Shown here: positions 35,676 through 45,428 of the stretch, piece after piece
Position numbering within the stretch: the first letter of the stretch is position 1
Layout: each line of letters starts with the position of its first letter
Source of the DNA: Cellvibrio japonicus Ueda107
GTDB lineage: Bacteria; Pseudomonadota; Gammaproteobacteria; Pseudomonadales; Cellvibrionaceae
Length of the DNA stretch: 64,000 nucleotides
Assembly (NCBI RefSeq): GCF_000019225.1
Contig: NC_010995.1
Location: 2,612,501 to 2,676,500, forward strand
Direction of reading: 5' to 3'
Program-made: the position numbers and the translations under genes
The notes under the pieces: generated by a model
The model's input: the letters and a program-made list of their open reading frames with translations, nothing else
Database searches by the model: none
What the model was told of the DNA's origin: nothing

Positions 35676-37359
35676 GTTGCACCTCCGTCCCATTGGCGGA
35701 ATTGGTCACTGGTGCAGGAATTGCCGCCTGCGCCTTGCGCCCCAAATGCCGCGCTGCAACCAGCGCCAGGCCGGCAGCAACCAGCAGTACCAAATCCAGG
35801 CCGGCTACCGGCCAATAACCCTCACCCAGGGTTTTACCCAGGTGATCACCTGTCGTCACCCAATTAAACAGCACCGCCAATGGTGCCAGCACAACCAATG
35901 CCAAACACTGCTCGCGCCAGGCCGGGTTAAGTCGTCCCTGGGCCACAGGTGCACTGCGCCAGAAGGCATGGGCCATCGCCAGCACCCAGGTGCCCCAGAA
36001 GCAATATTGCTCCAGGCTGCCACGCCCCGGCCAGGTGTCCGGTAAGGTTTCGGGCAGCAGGCGATTGGCAATCAGGATACCCAGGGTTGCAAGCAGCATA
36101 CCTGTCACTGTAGTGACCGCCAGGGCATCTACCACGCGCGCGCCCTGGCTGCCCTGTTTGGCATGCTGGCGTTTGCGCTTTTCCACAAAAAAGATAAAGC
36201 CGGTAGCAATACACACACAGCCGGCCAAGCCGCCAAAGACATAGAGCCAGCGCAGCAGCCAATGGCGGAAATGCTGCAGGTGTAATCCGGTCAAGAACTC
36301 GTTGATATCGTCAACCAAACTGGGGGGAGGATCTTCACGCAGTACCTCACCGGTACTGGCTTTGAAATGGATACCCTCACCAGTCAGCGCAATACGATCC
36401 GTGCCCGCGCGATAAATACTCACATAGCCGTTGGCATCGCCCACATGGCGCAGGGCGAGAAAGCCAACCTCGCCCGCCATTCCCCGCTCGGCCCAGCGTC
36501 GCTGGGCCTCAGCCACCATGGCATCTACCGAGGCAATGGGCGCCGCAGTACCTGCGCGGTCGTGGGGCAGGCCGGTTTCTTCCGCGTCCAACACCTCGTG
36601 CTGTTCATGCAGCGGCTCCAGCTGGGTGTGGGAGACCGGGAAATAAATGCCGGCAAAAATCACCAGGCCGGTAAAGGCAAAGAAGAAGTGGAACGGCAAG
36701 GCGACAACACCGGTGAGGTTATGTAAATCCAGGGTGCTGCGCTGGGTGGTTTTTTTGGGGCGGAAGGTAAACAGCTCGCGGAATAGCTTGCGGTGCATGA
36801 TCACCCCGCTAACCAGTGCCGCTAACATCACCAGCGAGGCAAACCCCACGATCCAGTAACCCAGGCTCATCCAGTGAAAATTCAGGCTGTAATGCAGCGG
36901 ATAAAAAAACTGGCTGCCGATCTTCAATTGGTCGTCGGGGAAGGCAGTGCCTGTGCGCGGATCTATGGTGCGCGATCCCCACACGCTCTCTTCCGGATCT
37001 TTGGCATTGGGCACTATATAGCCGGCAAACAGGTTAAGTACCGGGTCGCGATGGGTGGTATAGGCGCCCCAGGTACGAACCGTGTCGTAATACTCGGGCA
37101 TAGGGCCATCTACCCGGCTGCGCATGAACTCAATACTTTCCTTGCTCGGCTGCATATCTTCAAAAATCGGACGCAATAACTTATCAAAGGACGGCATGGG
37201 CTGCGGCTCATAGCGGGATTCGGGAATGGCCCAGCGATCTATCTCCCGATCAAACACCGACAAGGCGCCGAAGAAAAACACCGCCATCAACACAAAACCC
37301 AACACCAAGCCAAACCAGGTGTGTAACCAAGCCATGGATAAACGCAAATTCTGGAACAT
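35668..37359 (-). CDS. PepSY-associated membrane protein (putative siderophore-iron reductase)
   Basis: The 563-residue protein has an N-terminal membrane helix ('LHTWFGLVLGFVLMAVFFFG'), a periplasmic segment and several later helices. It contains the PepSY_TM phrases 'HYSLNFHWMSLGYWIVGFAS', 'DLHNLTGVVALPFHFFFAFT' and 'LQHFRHWLLRWLYVFGGLAG'. The conserved histidines in helices could bind haem or flavin-linked electrons. Related inner-membrane proteins reduce ferric siderophores after uptake; that role is inference here. It lies between DUF3649 and DUF3325 genes and is divergent from a siderophore-type receptor. Confidence 0.88.
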   Translation of the reverse strand: MFQNLRLSMAWLHTWFGLVLGFVLMAVFFFGALSVFDREIDRWAIPESRYEPQPMPSFDKLLRPIFEDMQPSKESIEFMRSRVDGPMPEYYDTVRTWGAYTTHRDPVLNLFAGYIVPNAKDPEESVWGSRTIDPRTGTAFPDDQLKIGSQFFYPLHYSLNFHWMSLGYWIVGFASLVMLAALVSGVIMHRKLFRELFTFRPKKTTQRSTLDLHNLTGVVALPFHFFFAFTGLVIFAGIYFPVSHTQLEPLHEQHEVLDAEETGLPHDRAGTAAPIASVDAMVAEAQRRWAERGMAGEVGFLALRHVGDANGYVSIYRAGTDRIALTGEGIHFKASTGEVLREDPPPSLVDDINEFLTGLHLQHFRHWLLRWLYVFGGLAGCVCIATGFIFFVEKRKRQHAKQGSQGARVVDALAVTTVTGMLLATLGILIANRLLPETLPDTWPGRGSLEQYCFWGTWVLAMAHAFWRSAPVAQGRLNPAWREQCLALVVLAPLAVLFNWVTTGDHLGKTLGEGYWPVAGLDLVLLVAAGLALVAARHLGRKAQAAIPAPVTNSANGTEVQHG

Positions 37360-37369
37360 GGGTATCTCC

Positions 37370-37687
37370 TCACACCAACCAATGCTGGATTAACGATGCC
37401 AGAATAGTCATGAGTACACCGCCACCAACCAATACCAGCCAGGCGCGGCTAAGCGAGCGCACGGCAAAGGCCCACAAGAACACCGTCAGGTACAACAAAA
37501 AGCCCAGCATGCTGGACAGGTGCTCAGCATCATGGAAAGGCATTCCCAAGGCATAGAGCCCGGCCAGCGCCAAACCTATAAAACCCCAGATAAATACGTA
37601 GCCGCCCAGAATGGCAGCAGTAATCCGGATAAGGATGTGACGTCCCGAAGGAGTGGCCGATGAAACGGAAGAGGATCGTGCGGACAT
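37370..37687 (-). CDS. DUF3649 small membrane protein of PepSY iron operon
   Basis: I use ATG 37687; an upstream TTG is less likely. The 105-residue protein has three hydrophobic segments and reads 'ILGGYVFIWGFIGLAL', then 'LYLTVFLWAFAVRSLSRAWL', the DUF3649 hallmark. It is the first gene of the PepSY operon, ten bases before the PepSY start, and a Fur-like site lies about 40 bases upstream. These proteins are co-regulated with iron uptake but have no known activity. Confidence 0.8.
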   Translation of the reverse strand: MSARSSSVSSATPSGRHILIRITAAILGGYVFIWGFIGLALAGLYALGMPFHDAEHLSSMLGFLLYLTVFLWAFAVRSLSRAWLVLVGGGVLMTILASLIQHWLV

Positions 37688-37726
37688 AAGCAATAACAAG
37701 GCTCGGCTAAAAACAGGAATTATTAC

Positions 37727-37745
37727 ATAAATGATAACTATTCGT
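37727..37745 (-). promoter_or_regulatory. Fur box-like site before the PepSY operon
   Basis: ATAAATGATAACTATTCGT matches the Fur consensus at 11 of 19 positions, with an unbroken AATGATAA core. It lies 40 bases before the DUF3649 start. Confidence 0.5.
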
Positions 37746-37810
37746 ATGAATAACGCCTAAATTCTTTTTCCAGCTACTTACGCCCCTTTAAATGACACAA
37801 AATACCAAAT

Positions 37811-37829
37811 AGAAATTATTATTATTTAC
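37811..37829 (+). promoter_or_regulatory. Fur box-like site before the receptor at 37909
   Basis: The minus-strand reading GTAAATAATAATAATTTCT matches the Fur consensus at 12 of 19 positions. The site lies 80 bases before the receptor start. Confidence 0.55.
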
Positions 37830-37908
37830 ATGCCAAATTACGCTAGCTATAGTGCCTCCGTTTTTATAACAACAGCCCTTTTTACTGAAAGCGATCCTTG
37901 GGGAACCT

Positions 37909-40116
37909 ATGACTACCTCCACTCCAGTATGTACCACTCGAATTAAACCGCTGGCCCTGGCTATCCTGACCATCGCCACACAAGGATTGATCATCAGCCC
38001 ATGGGCCCAGGCTGCACAAAGCGCCGACGATGGAACCGGCAACAAGGCTGTGATGCCTACCGTCGTTGTTGAGGCCATGAGCGAACAAGACCCAAGCAAG
38101 AGCTACATCAACTACAAACAAGCCAGCGTGACCCGCAACGGACTGGATGTAAAAGACACACCGCAAACTATCGATACTATTGATGTACAGAAATACAAAC
38201 TCTACGGAGTGAATGACCTGAGCGTGATGCTCACCGGCACCCCCGGCGTCAACACCCAATACGATATGCGCGGCGATGGCATTATGATCCGCGGCTTCAG
38301 TGCCGATAGCAGCGATATTTACCGCGATGGTATTCGCGAGAGCGGCCAGGTACGACGCAGTACATCCAATGTCGAGCGCATCGAAATCCTGAAAGGCCCA
38401 GCTTCCCTGCTCTACGGCCGCAGTGCCGGCGGCGGCGTGGTTAACATGGTGAGCAAGTACGCCAACTTTGAATCCTTCAGCAACGCTGGCCTTTACCTGG
38501 GCAGTTGGGGCAATCGCGGTTTCACCCTGGATATCAATCAGGTCAACAGCGAAAACCTGGCGGTGCGAGTGACTGCCGAAGCCGGTGACAGCGAAAGCTT
38601 CCGCGATGGCATTAGCAATGAAATCAACATGGTTTCCCCCAGCTTTACCTACAACAATCGCGCCGGCCTGGAGTGGACGGTACAGTACACCTACGACAAG
38701 TTAACCCGGGTTCCCGACCGCGGCCCCGCCTATGACAGCCTGCCCTCCGGCACCTCCATTCGTACCGGCTTTGCGCAGGAGGGTGATTATGTGGAAGATA
38801 TCCTGAATTCCGTGCGCTCCGATGTCCGCTATCAGTTAACCGATAACTGGAACCTGCATTGGGTTATTGCCCACCGCGAAGCTGAACAAAACTTTGATCA
38901 CTTTTTTGCCGGTACCTGGTGTAACGACCTGGGCAAAACCCTGGCAGGGGCAAACTGTACCTGGAATGGTTATGTACGCCAAAACTACGCCTGGCAGGAA
39001 ACCATCAACAAAACCAACTCCCACATTATCGAGCTCAGCGGCCAATTCAATACCGGCAGCCTGGAACACCGCCTATTGGTTGGCATAGATTCCGCCTGGG
39101 AAGTGCGTGAACCCGAGTTGTTTAGCAACAGTGGCTCCAATAGCATCTATGGCTACATCAATCCGTTTAACAATGAGGATCGCTATAACGAACTGGCAAC
39201 CAAGGGGCATCCTGCTGCATCGCAACACAACTTCCACCAAGCCGAAGCCCATGCCGCGTTTATCCAGGATGTAATTACCCCGGTTCCCGATGTAAAACTC
39301 ATTGTGGGCGCGCGTTATGACTGGTATGAATTTGAATCCACCAACCGTTTGCTCGCACCGGGAGCTGCCAACCGCCAGCGCGGCTACAGCGATGGCAATG
39401 TCAGCCCCAGTGTGGGGTTAACCTGGCAACCTGTACCGGCACACAGCCTTTACGTTTCCTACAACGAAAGTTTCGCACCCTACGGTGGTCGCGGCATGTT
39501 GAGCGTGTCGCCCAGCAGTACCGCGGTATACGACGATGAACCGCAATTCCAAAACCAATACGAACTGGGCATTAAAAGTGACTGGCTGGACGGACGCCTG
39601 AATACCCAATTCGCCTTGTTTTCCATCGAGAAAAACAATATCCGCTATCGCCCCGACCCGGATAACGATCCCTTCACCTGGGCAGTCCAGGGCGAACAGC
39701 GTTCACGCGGTGCCGAGTTCAGTTTTATTGGCCGGGTTATTGATACCGTTTATGTACGCGGTGGCTTTGGCTGGCTGGACGCGACAGTAGAGGAAGACGT
39801 GGTATCACCGCTGTTGGTGGGTAATTATTTGGCCAATACCAGCAAGGAAAGCGGCAACCTGTTTATTCGCTATGTGCCCAGCGACCGCTGGTACGGCGAG
39901 GTGGGCGTAACCCACGCTGGCGACCAGTGGACGAACATTGCCAACACCAGCAAGCTGGATGGCTACCAGCGCATCGATGCAGCCCTGGGCTACAGCCTGA
40001 ACAACATCAACATTACGCTGGCGCTTTCCAACCTGACCGACGAGGAATACTGGCGCTCATCCTCCATGCCCGGCTCACCCCGCAGCCTGCTGCTGCGCGC
40101 CAATTATCAGTTCTAA
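37909..40116 (+). CDS. TonB-dependent catecholate-type siderophore receptor
   Basis: The 735-residue protein has a signal peptide ending near 'PWAQAAQSADD', TonB-box-like 'MPTVVVEAMSEQDPSKSY', plug motifs 'DVKDTPQTIDTIDVQKYKLY', 'MIRGFSADSSDIYRDGIRES' and 'ERIEILKGPASLLYGRSAGG', and a barrel ending 'RSLLLRANYQF'. The plug wording ('LYGRSAGGGVVNMVSKYANF') resembles Fiu/PiuA/BfrD-type receptors for catecholate siderophores. It is divergent from the DUF3649-PepSY-DUF3325 operon, whose membrane protein may reduce the imported iron. The ligand itself is not predictable from the sequence. Confidence 0.88.
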   Translation: MTTSTPVCTTRIKPLALAILTIATQGLIISPWAQAAQSADDGTGNKAVMPTVVVEAMSEQDPSKSYINYKQASVTRNGLDVKDTPQTIDTIDVQKYKLYGVNDLSVMLTGTPGVNTQYDMRGDGIMIRGFSADSSDIYRDGIRESGQVRRSTSNVERIEILKGPASLLYGRSAGGGVVNMVSKYANFESFSNAGLYLGSWGNRGFTLDINQVNSENLAVRVTAEAGDSESFRDGISNEINMVSPSFTYNNRAGLEWTVQYTYDKLTRVPDRGPAYDSLPSGTSIRTGFAQEGDYVEDILNSVRSDVRYQLTDNWNLHWVIAHREAEQNFDHFFAGTWCNDLGKTLAGANCTWNGYVRQNYAWQETINKTNSHIIELSGQFNTGSLEHRLLVGIDSAWEVREPELFSNSGSNSIYGYINPFNNEDRYNELATKGHPAASQHNFHQAEAHAAFIQDVITPVPDVKLIVGARYDWYEFESTNRLLAPGAANRQRGYSDGNVSPSVGLTWQPVPAHSLYVSYNESFAPYGGRGMLSVSPSSTAVYDDEPQFQNQYELGIKSDWLDGRLNTQFALFSIEKNNIRYRPDPDNDPFTWAVQGEQRSRGAEFSFIGRVIDTVYVRGGFGWLDATVEEDVVSPLLVGNYLANTSKESGNLFIRYVPSDRWYGEVGVTHAGDQWTNIANTSKLDGYQRIDAALGYSLNNINITLALSNLTDEEYWRSSSMPGSPRSLLLRANYQF

Positions 40117-40169
40117 CCCGCAATACAGAGATTATTGGCAAAAGGAGTTGCCCCTTCCCCTCAAAAACG

Positions 40170-42074
40170 TCAATCCGCCAACTCATCAAACGATGATTGG
40201 TTACTGGTATTGAGCTGGTAATACAAACCACCCTGCTGCATTAACTGTTGATGGTTGCCCTGCTCCACCAGGCGACCATGGTTTAGCACCAGTATTTGGT
40301 CTGCTGCGCGGATGGTTGCCAGGCGATGGGCAATGATAATACTGGTGCGACCTGCGCAGAGTACACGCAGTGCGCGCTGGATTTCCGCCTCGGTAAAGCT
40401 GTCGATATTGGCGGTGGCCTCATCGAGGATAAGTATGCGCGGATTCATCAACAAGGTGCGGGCAAAACTCAGCAACTGGCGCTGGCCAATCGACAGGTTG
40501 CGACCGCGCTGGCCCAGCGGGGTTTGGTACCCCTGGGGCAGGCGTTCAATAAAATCGTGGGCGCGCACGGCTTTGGCTGCGGCAATCACCTCTTCATCAC
40601 TGGCGTTTGTAGAACCGTAACGCAGGTTATCCATAATGCTGCCAGAAAATAAAAACGGCTCCTGTAACACCATGCCAATCACATGGCCGAGGGAATCCTG
40701 GGTAAGGTCGCGCACATCCTGTCCATCAATCAATACCTGCCCTTGCCATACATCATAAAAACGGTGCAACAAAGCAGTAATACTGGTTTTGCCCGAGCCG
40801 GTGGGGCCGACCAGTGCAGCGGTGGTATAAGGTGCGATATGAAAACTGATGTTGTGCAATACCGGTTGATTGGGTTTGTAACCAAAAGTCACTGCACGGA
40901 ACTCAATATCCGGCACTGGATTATCCAGCACGCGCGCATTGGGCTTATCCTGCAGGGTGACCGGCAAATCCAATACTTCGAAAATCCGGTAGGCCGCGGC
41001 CATGGCGCGCTGCAATACCGTGTATTGCATAGACAGGGTGCGAATGGGATCGAAAAAGCGCTGCACATAAAACAGGTAAGCAACCATCACACCAACCTCC
41101 ACACGGCTGTGCAATACCGCTACACCACCTGCCACCACCACGATGGCCATGGCAAACCCGGTGAGGATATCCACACTCGGCACCATGATCTGCGAGGCGC
41201 GCGACGAGCCCAGCTGGGCGTCCAGGTTTTCCCGCGCTATAGGTTCATAGCGATTAAAGTTGAAGGATTCGCGGCGGTTTTCCTGCACAGTGCGAATACC
41301 ATTGATATTTTCTGCAAGTGCGGAGTTGACGCGCGACGATGCCTCGCGCGCGCGGCGAAACTGGCGCCTGGCCCAGGGCAGCCACACCAGGCGGATCAAG
41401 ACCAATACGGGCAATACTGCCAGCGTCAGCAATCCCAACTGCCAATCGAGCACCAACAGCACCACAACAATTCCCAACAGCAGGCATAGATCACCCAGCG
41501 CAGAAATGGAACTCTCCATAAATTCCTGCAAGGCATTTACATCGCCCTGCAAGCGCGCCATCAGGCGCCCTACCTGGGTTTGGTCAAGCAGGCCCAAAGA
41601 CACCTGCTGTAAATGGGCAAACATGGCGCGGCGCAAATTAAAAATGACTCGCTGGGCAATACGTGCAGTGCCCCACTCCTGCAGGAAATTAAACGCAAAA
41701 TTCAATAGTACCAGCACAGCAAATATCGCCAGGGCAAATGGCAGCGCTGTGGATAATGGCAGCACTGTGGATAGTGCAGCGGTTTCCGCCGCATTATCCA
41801 CTACGCCGCGAATTGCCAGAGGGATTGCAACCTGTACCAGGGCGTAAAGCACCACAGCTAACATGCAGCCCGTTAATGGCAATCGATAAGGGCGGATATA
41901 ACCCCACAAACGTCCCATAATGCCGCTGTCAAAACGGATAAAAATATCATCGTCAAGGTTGACACCATCCTGGTCGGGAGTACCCAAACGACCGCCACCG
42001 CCCGGGAAACGCCCCGCAGGTTGATCGTTAAGCAAGGACGATGACAAGGGTGAAGGAGAAGCCGGCATAGTCAT
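40170..42074 (-). CDS. ABC exporter half-transporter, subunit with catalytic Glu
   Basis: ATG 42074 overlaps the upstream ABC gene stop (ATGA). The 634-residue protein has about six membrane helices (residues 60-350) and a nucleotide-binding domain: Walker A 'VGPTGSGKTSI', Walker B 'ILILDEATANID' with catalytic Glu near residue 552, and H-loop 'IIIAHRL'. Its signature is LSIGQ (about residues 527-531) rather than LSGGQ. Together with the partner encoded upstream it should form a heterodimer with one working and one degenerate ATP site, as in MdlAB, TmrAB or LmrCD. Substrate unknown; drugs, lipids or peptides are all possible. Confidence 0.9.
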   Translation of the reverse strand: MTMPASPSPLSSSLLNDQPAGRFPGGGGRLGTPDQDGVNLDDDIFIRFDSGIMGRLWGYIRPYRLPLTGCMLAVVLYALVQVAIPLAIRGVVDNAAETAALSTVLPLSTALPFALAIFAVLVLLNFAFNFLQEWGTARIAQRVIFNLRRAMFAHLQQVSLGLLDQTQVGRLMARLQGDVNALQEFMESSISALGDLCLLLGIVVVLLVLDWQLGLLTLAVLPVLVLIRLVWLPWARRQFRRAREASSRVNSALAENINGIRTVQENRRESFNFNRYEPIARENLDAQLGSSRASQIMVPSVDILTGFAMAIVVVAGGVAVLHSRVEVGVMVAYLFYVQRFFDPIRTLSMQYTVLQRAMAAAYRIFEVLDLPVTLQDKPNARVLDNPVPDIEFRAVTFGYKPNQPVLHNISFHIAPYTTAALVGPTGSGKTSITALLHRFYDVWQGQVLIDGQDVRDLTQDSLGHVIGMVLQEPFLFSGSIMDNLRYGSTNASDEEVIAAAKAVRAHDFIERLPQGYQTPLGQRGRNLSIGQRQLLSFARTLLMNPRILILDEATANIDSFTEAEIQRALRVLCAGRTSIIIAHRLATIRAADQILVLNHGRLVEQGNHQQLMQQGGLYYQLNTSNQSSFDELAD

Positions 42075-43954
42075 GAACAACGTGTCCCTATATCTAACCG
42101 CGACGCGGTATCTGGCCGCAGTTGGTCGGGCAACTGTGCACTGGCGTATTGCAATTGCCAGAGCGCGGCATACTGGCCACCCTGGGCGAGCAATTGGTCG
42201 TGGTTGCCCCGCTCCACAATGCGCCCCTGCTCCAGCACCAGGATTTCATCGGCGTGTTTTACCGAAGACAGCCGGTGGGCAATGATGATGGTAGCGCGCT
42301 CATTGGCCTGGTCGCGCAGTCGCTCGCGCACCCGCGCTTCCGTGAGTGCATCTATTGCGGCAGTGGCATCGTCGAGGATTAGCAAGCCGGGTTTATTTAA
42401 CAGGCCGCGTGCAATCGACATGCGCTGGCGCTGACCGCCGGACAGCGCGACACCGCGCTCGCCGACACGGGTTTCATAAGCCGCCGGCAAGCGTGCGATA
42501 TGCTCATGGATTTGTGCTTGCTCAGCGACATCGCGTACATCGGCAGCGTCTGCCAGTGGCTCGCTGTAGGCCAGGTTGTGATACACACTGGTGTCAAATA
42601 AAAATACATCCTGTTGTACCAGGTTGACATGTTCACGCAATGACGCCAGGGTCAGTTGGCGAATGTCCTGGCCATCAATAGCAATACAACCCTGGTCCAC
42701 ATCATAGAAGCGGGGAATCAGTTGGGCGATGGTGGATTTGCCGCTTCCCGGCGGGCCGACAATAGCCAATGTCTGGCCAATACGCACCTGGAAACTGATA
42801 TCGTACAAAGCGGGTGAATCTGTACCGGGATAGGTAAAACCCACGCGCTCGAAACGCAATTCTCCCTGGCCAAGTTGTAAGGGTTGTGCACCAGCTGCAT
42901 CGCTGATTGCGGGTTGGGCATCGAGGATTTCAAACAGGCGACCACCGGCAGAACTGGCGCGTGCGCCGGCATTCACAATCATCCCCACCTGGCGCACCGG
43001 CTGTTGCAGGATCAACATAAATGTCAGGAATTCCGTCAGCAATCCCAAACTGAAACTGCCTTCGGCAACACGCTTACCCCCAAACCAAAGCACCAATCCC
43101 ATCGCCGTATAAAATGCCAGGTTCATAATACTCATGGACCAGACCCGCGCACTGATACGTTCATCAGCTACCTTGAGCGCGCGCGCCGATACTTCGTCGA
43201 AGCGCTGCAATTCATATTGCTGGCGGGAAAAAGCGCGCACAACCCGCACCCCTTGCAGGTTCTCCTCCATTTTTAACGTCATATCTGACATTAGCTCTTG
43301 CAGGCGCAACCAGGTGCGGCGCAGGCGTATTCCCATAGAGCTTGCACGCACCAATACCACCGGAACAAAACTCAGCGCCAAGGCTCCCAGTGCCGGGTCA
43401 ACACCCAGCAAACGCCAACTGCCAACCCCCAGCAATAACACCAGGGTGATAATGCGCAGCACACCCATTTCGAGGAAGGCGCGCACGCCCTCCAGGTCAA
43501 GCATCCCGCGCGCGATCAAATCGCCGGAGTGACGCAGATCGTGAAAGGTAAAATCCAGTTTTTGCAGTTTGTCAAAAAACGCCAGGCGCAAATCGTAGCC
43601 GACACGCTGGGCAATGTTTTCGCCCAAATAGCCCTGCACGCCGGTACACACACCACGCAGGCTGGCCGCTACCACAATCAATCCGGCTGAAAGCCATAAC
43701 GCGTGGGTTGCACTGCCAACTACCGCGTGTGAACCTGCCAGCAACACCATGGCATGGTTAATCGATTCCCCCAGCAGGCGCGGTGTTACCAGGCCCAATA
43801 TGGCAGCGCCCAGGGCACAGCTAATCGCTGCAGCAAAACGCCAGGGATAATTCAATGCCAGGCGGTTAAGGCGCCAGAGCACCTGGGGCATGGTTTTAAA
43901 ATCAATAGCGGGGACTACCGCAACAGCAGCATCCCCGGAAGAAGGTTTGGCCAT
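42071..43954 (-). CDS. ABC exporter half-transporter, subunit with degenerate Walker B
   Basis: The start is ATG 43954 (MAKPSSGDAAVAVV); a frame upstream to 44215 runs antiparallel into the monooxygenase gene end and looks non-coding. The 627-residue protein has six membrane helices and a nucleotide-binding domain with Walker A 'VGPPGSGKSTI', canonical signature LSGGQ and Walker B 'LLILDDATAAID'. Asp529 replaces the catalytic Glu. This half therefore supplies the poor Walker B and the good signature, complementary to its partner. The two genes overlap by four bases and are surely co-translated. Confidence 0.9.
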   Translation of the reverse strand: MAKPSSGDAAVAVVPAIDFKTMPQVLWRLNRLALNYPWRFAAAISCALGAAILGLVTPRLLGESINHAMVLLAGSHAVVGSATHALWLSAGLIVVAASLRGVCTGVQGYLGENIAQRVGYDLRLAFFDKLQKLDFTFHDLRHSGDLIARGMLDLEGVRAFLEMGVLRIITLVLLLGVGSWRLLGVDPALGALALSFVPVVLVRASSMGIRLRRTWLRLQELMSDMTLKMEENLQGVRVVRAFSRQQYELQRFDEVSARALKVADERISARVWSMSIMNLAFYTAMGLVLWFGGKRVAEGSFSLGLLTEFLTFMLILQQPVRQVGMIVNAGARASSAGGRLFEILDAQPAISDAAGAQPLQLGQGELRFERVGFTYPGTDSPALYDISFQVRIGQTLAIVGPPGSGKSTIAQLIPRFYDVDQGCIAIDGQDIRQLTLASLREHVNLVQQDVFLFDTSVYHNLAYSEPLADAADVRDVAEQAQIHEHIARLPAAYETRVGERGVALSGGQRQRMSIARGLLNKPGLLILDDATAAIDALTEARVRERLRDQANERATIIIAHRLSSVKHADEILVLEQGRIVERGNHDQLLAQGGQYAALWQLQYASAQLPDQLRPDTASRLDIGTRCS

Positions 43955-43966
43955 ACGTCTATCATC

Positions 43967-43992
43967 AAAAAAAGGGGCTAAATCAACTAGCC
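43967..43992 (-). terminator. Possible terminator between monooxygenase and ABC exporter genes
   Basis: On the minus strand a short hairpin GGCTA-GTTGATT-TAGCC is followed by CC and seven T. The 5-bp stem is weak, so partial read-through into the exporter genes is likely. Confidence 0.45.
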
Positions 43993-44000
43993 AACAAGCT

Positions 44001-45356
44001 TCAGGCCACGCGATGTTTTTGGGTATTGTGTCGCTGGCTGTAAGGGTTCTCAGGTCGATCCAATCCCAGGCTTTCACGGAAAGTCCCGCCTTCGTACTCA
44101 GTGCGGAAAATACCGCGACGCTGCAATTCAGGTACCACCAGGCGGGTGAAATCCTCAAAGCCCTGGGGCAGATAAGGTGGTACCACGTTAAAGCCATCTG
44201 CACCGCGCTCGACAAACCATTGTTCGATAGTGTCCGCCACGGTTTTCACCGAACCTATGGCCTGCAAATGACCGCGCGCGACACGGAATCGCAGCACCAA
44301 TTGACGAATAGACAGGTTCTCACGGCGCGCTAATTCCAATTGCTGCTGGAAACGGCCACGGCCATTTTCGCCACTCTGGTAGGGCAAATCAGGCAAGGGA
44401 CCATCGACGTCATAGGCGGAAAGGTCAAATCCGCCGAAGTGTACGTTGCTGACATCGACCAGATCCTGCAACTCGCCAAATTTATCCTGCGCTTCCTGAT
44501 CCGTTTCGGCCACAACGACCGATAGGCCGGGAGTGATTTTCAACTGGTCTTCGGCGCGACCATATTTGGCCATACGGCTTTTTACATCCTTGTAAAACGC
44601 CTGTGCCACTTCCAGCGATTGCGCTGAGCAGTAACTCATTTCAGCGATACGCGCAGCAAACTCGCGCCCGGTATCCGAATTACCGGCCTGCACCAGCACC
44701 GGATAACCCTGGATAGGCCGCGGAAAATCCAGCAGACCATCTGAGCCCAGGTACTCGCCCTTGAATTGCAGTGGATGCGCTGACGCAGGATCGTAAAATT
44801 GCCCTGCTGCACGATCGGGATGGTCAAAGGCATCATCATCCCAGGAATCCCACAAGCGCTTGGATAACTCGACAAATTCTGCGGCGCGCTCATAGCGATC
44901 TTCGTGGGCACGAGGCTCATCCAAACCGAAATTCAATGCGGTGTGCGGTGAAAAGGAAGACACAATATTCCAGCCGGCGCGGCCATTGCTTAAATGATCC
45001 AGCGAGGTAAATTTGCGCGCGACATGGTAGGGATGGTCGTAATTGGTATTCACCGTCGCCACCAGGCCTATGTGTTTGGTTTTCATGGCAATCGCCGATA
45101 ACAGGGTGAAGGGCTCAAACTGGTAGCTGATGCCGCTGCGTCCGGTATCGGCCGTTATTTCACCCGAGCGCCCAATAAAATCGGCGAGGAAAAAGGTGTG
45201 GAATTTCGCGGCTTCTGCCAGCTGCGCACCGCGCACCCACCAATCGAGGCTGGGGCGGCCATTGTCTGCGGAGCTGGGATGGCGCCAGGCCGCCAGGTGA
45301 TGGCCAAAGCGCTGCAGGAATACGTTGAGAATCAATTGACGTTTTTGGGTGGTCAC
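44001..45356 (-). CDS. FMN-dependent monooxygenase of the NtaA/SnaA/DszA family
   Basis: GTG 45356 (VTTQKRQLILNVFLQ) is the likely start; a TTG six codons upstream is possible. The roughly 451-residue luciferase-fold enzyme shows 'WVRGAQLAEAAKFHTFFLAD', 'LVATVNTNYDHPYHVARKFT', 'LDHLSNGRAGWNIVSSFSPH' and 'GYPVLVQAGNSDTGREFAAR', hallmarks of the group that includes DszA (sulfone monooxygenase), NtaA and SnaA. They use FMNH2 from a separate reductase and O2. It is the third gene after a DszB-like desulfinase and a class II aldolase-like gene, which makes an organosulfur substrate likely. No reductase gene lies nearby. Confidence 0.9.
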   Translation of the reverse strand: MTTQKRQLILNVFLQRFGHHLAAWRHPSSADNGRPSLDWWVRGAQLAEAAKFHTFFLADFIGRSGEITADTGRSGISYQFEPFTLLSAIAMKTKHIGLVATVNTNYDHPYHVARKFTSLDHLSNGRAGWNIVSSFSPHTALNFGLDEPRAHEDRYERAAEFVELSKRLWDSWDDDAFDHPDRAAGQFYDPASAHPLQFKGEYLGSDGLLDFPRPIQGYPVLVQAGNSDTGREFAARIAEMSYCSAQSLEVAQAFYKDVKSRMAKYGRAEDQLKITPGLSVVVAETDQEAQDKFGELQDLVDVSNVHFGGFDLSAYDVDGPLPDLPYQSGENGRGRFQQQLELARRENLSIRQLVLRFRVARGHLQAIGSVKTVADTIEQWFVERGADGFNVVPPYLPQGFEDFTRLVVPELQRRGIFRTEYEGGTFRESLGLDRPENPYSQRHNTQKHRVA

Positions 45357-45428
45357 GGTCGCATATCTCAGCAAAAAAATAATTTACGGGGAGAGGGACA
45401 ACCCTTCCCCCTCGATTAAACCGGGTTA

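Noticed and set aside
43955..44215. N-terminal extension of the ABC half-transporter gene
   Set aside because: It overlaps the 3' end of the monooxygenase gene on the same strand in another frame and has no membrane or leader character.
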